Source: Mesorhizobium sp. (GTDB lineage: Bacteria > Pseudomonadota > Alphaproteobacteria > Rhizobiales > Rhizobiaceae). Taken from it: 6,918 nucleotides of DNA. The position numbers were made by a program, and so were the translations under genes. The stretch covers positions 1-6,918 of the forward strand of contig JAEKLU010000117.1 in assembly GCA_019509685.1 (NCBI GenBank), given 5' to 3'. This document shows positions 6,284-6,918 of this stretch, piece after piece. Below the pieces are notes generated by a model, which saw nothing but the letters and a program-made list of their open reading frames with translations, had not been told where the DNA came from and ran no database searches. Within the stretch, counting starts at the first letter, position 1, and every line of letters begins with the position of its first letter.

Positions 6284-6328
6284 GCAATTCCGAACGGAAA
6301 ACCCCCGTCGCGCGTTTCTTGGAATTGC
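6284..6328 (-). repeat. Inverted repeat directly after the ntrX stop
   Basis: Perfect 8-bp arms (GCAATTCC at 6284-6291 and GGAATTGC at 6321-6328, plus-strand reading) enclose 29 bases, and the outer arm touches the ntrX TAA. A smaller hairpin, TTCCG-AA-CGGAA at 6288-6299, shares bases with one arm, so the two structures exclude each other. No T-run follows on the minus strand. It may protect the ntrX mRNA 3' end or attenuate read-through into dat. The rest of the 137-base ntrX-dat gap shows only short palindromes (TGTCG-TAAC-CGACA near 6237; CGTGG-G-CCACG at 6256-6266) and no clear promoter. Confidence 0.4.
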
Positions 6329-6918
6329 TTACACACCAAGCGACTTCAGCTTGCGATGCAGCGCGGAGCGCTCCATGCCGATGAACTCGGCGGTTTTCGA
6401 GATGTTGCCGCCGAAGCGGTTGATCTGGGCGATCAGATAGTCCTTCTCGAATTGTTCGCGCGCCTCGCGCAGCGGCAACGCCATGATGTGCTGGTCCGAC
6501 TGGTTGGGCGTGCGCGGCATGACGTCGCCGATCTCGGAGGGCAAAAGATCGGCGGTGATCGGCGCATCGGCATCGTCGCCGCGCGCCAAAATCATCAACC
6601 GCTCGACATTGTTGCGCAGCTGGCGAACATTGCCCGGCCAATTGTGGGCCTGCAGCACGGCTAAAGCGTCATCGCCGATACGACGTGGCCTGATGCCGGC
6701 CTGGCGGGCGATCTGCTTCATGAAATTGTCGACGAGATAGGGGATGTCCTCGCGCCGTTCGGCGAGCCCCGGGACCACGACCGGAACCACCGCCAGGCGA
6801 TGGTAGAGATCCTCGCGGAAACGGCCGTCGGCGATCATCGCCTCAAGGTTCTGCGAGGTGGACGAGATGATTCGGACATCGACCTTGACGCGCTTGGTGC
6901 CGCCTACCCGCTCGAACT
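6329..6918 (-). CDS. ntrX: Nitrogen/redox response regulator NtrX, C-terminal part (cut by the window edge)
   Basis: The response regulator of the NtrY-NtrX two-component system, which in alphaproteobacteria links nitrogen, redox and envelope signals to transcription. About 195 residues are visible, starting inside the AAA+ domain with FERVGGTKRVKVDVRIISSTS, then the arginine-finger region GRFREDLYHRLAVVPV, PGLAERREDIPYLV and the sensor II motif WPGNVRQLRNNVERL. A Fis-type helix-turn-helix closes the protein (FEKDYLIAQINRFGGNISKTAEFIGMERSALHRKLKSLGV region). The ending KLKSLGV and the neighbours dat-hfq-hflX separate it from the paralogue NtrC. The receiver domain, the Walker motifs and the region where the sigma-54-contacting GAFTGA loop would lie are outside the window, so whether it can activate sigma-54 cannot be judged. 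Family members have about 450 residues, so more than half is missing. Confidence 0.93.
   Translation of the reverse strand, partial: FERVGGTKRVKVDVRIISSTSQNLEAMIADGRFREDLYHRLAVVPVVVPGLAERREDIPYLVDNFMKQIARQAGIRPRRIGDDALAVLQAHNWPGNVRQLRNNVERLMILARGDDADAPITADLLPSEIGDVMPRTPNQSDQHIMALPLREAREQFEKDYLIAQINRFGGNISKTAEFIGMERSALHRKLKSLGV

Noticed and set aside
6192..6641. Long N-terminal extension of the dat frame through ntrX
   Set aside because: It overlaps the well-conserved NtrX C-terminus in another frame on the same strand; Dat family proteins start at 6191 with a good ribosome binding site.

Overview
The window looks like core chromosome of an alphaproteobacterium of the order Rhizobiales, probably Mesorhizobium or a close relative. 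Three things point there: the high G+C content, the clearly rhizobial-type protein sequences (Hfq beginning [10 protein letters not shown], NtrX ending in KLKSLGV), and the gene order ntrX-dat-hfq-hflX with mazG next to it. I see no insertion sequence, phage gene, tRNA, rRNA, CRISPR array or foreign-looking island. No gap between genes is longer than about 145 bases.

Left part (1-1316, minus strand): a two-gene unit encoding an ECF-type RNA polymerase sigma factor and, overlapping its stop codon, a membrane-anchored anti-sigma factor that contains no cysteine. An ECF-like promoter pair and a small palindrome lie just upstream of the sigma gene, which suggests self-regulation.

Middle part (1452-3541, plus strand): an aromatic/aspartate-type aminotransferase (tyrB-like, 394 residues) is divergent from the sigma gene. 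It is followed by mazG, a two-domain nucleoside triphosphate pyrophosphohydrolase.

Right part (3550-6918, minus strand), in order of transcription: the C-terminal half of the nitrogen response regulator ntrX (cut by the window edge), a fold-type IV aminotransferase (dat), the RNA chaperone hfq, and the ribosome-associated GTPase hflX. The hfq gene probably has its own promoter in the dat-hfq gap. hflX starts on a TTG only one codon after the hfq stop, so the two are likely translationally coupled. hflX ends 8 bases from the mazG stop, tail to tail.

Together the genes serve stress and nutrient adaptation: nitrogen and redox signalling (NtrX), post-transcriptional control (Hfq), ribosome rescue (HflX), nucleotide-pool cleaning (MazG), envelope or stress-responsive transcription (sigma/anti-sigma) and amino acid transamination. 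I do not see a new multi-gene system. The points worth a second look are small: an atypical active-site motif in Dat, the in-frame hfq/hflX junction, a possibly near-leaderless ECF sigma gene, a cysteine-free anti-sigma factor, and several inverted repeats in the gaps.
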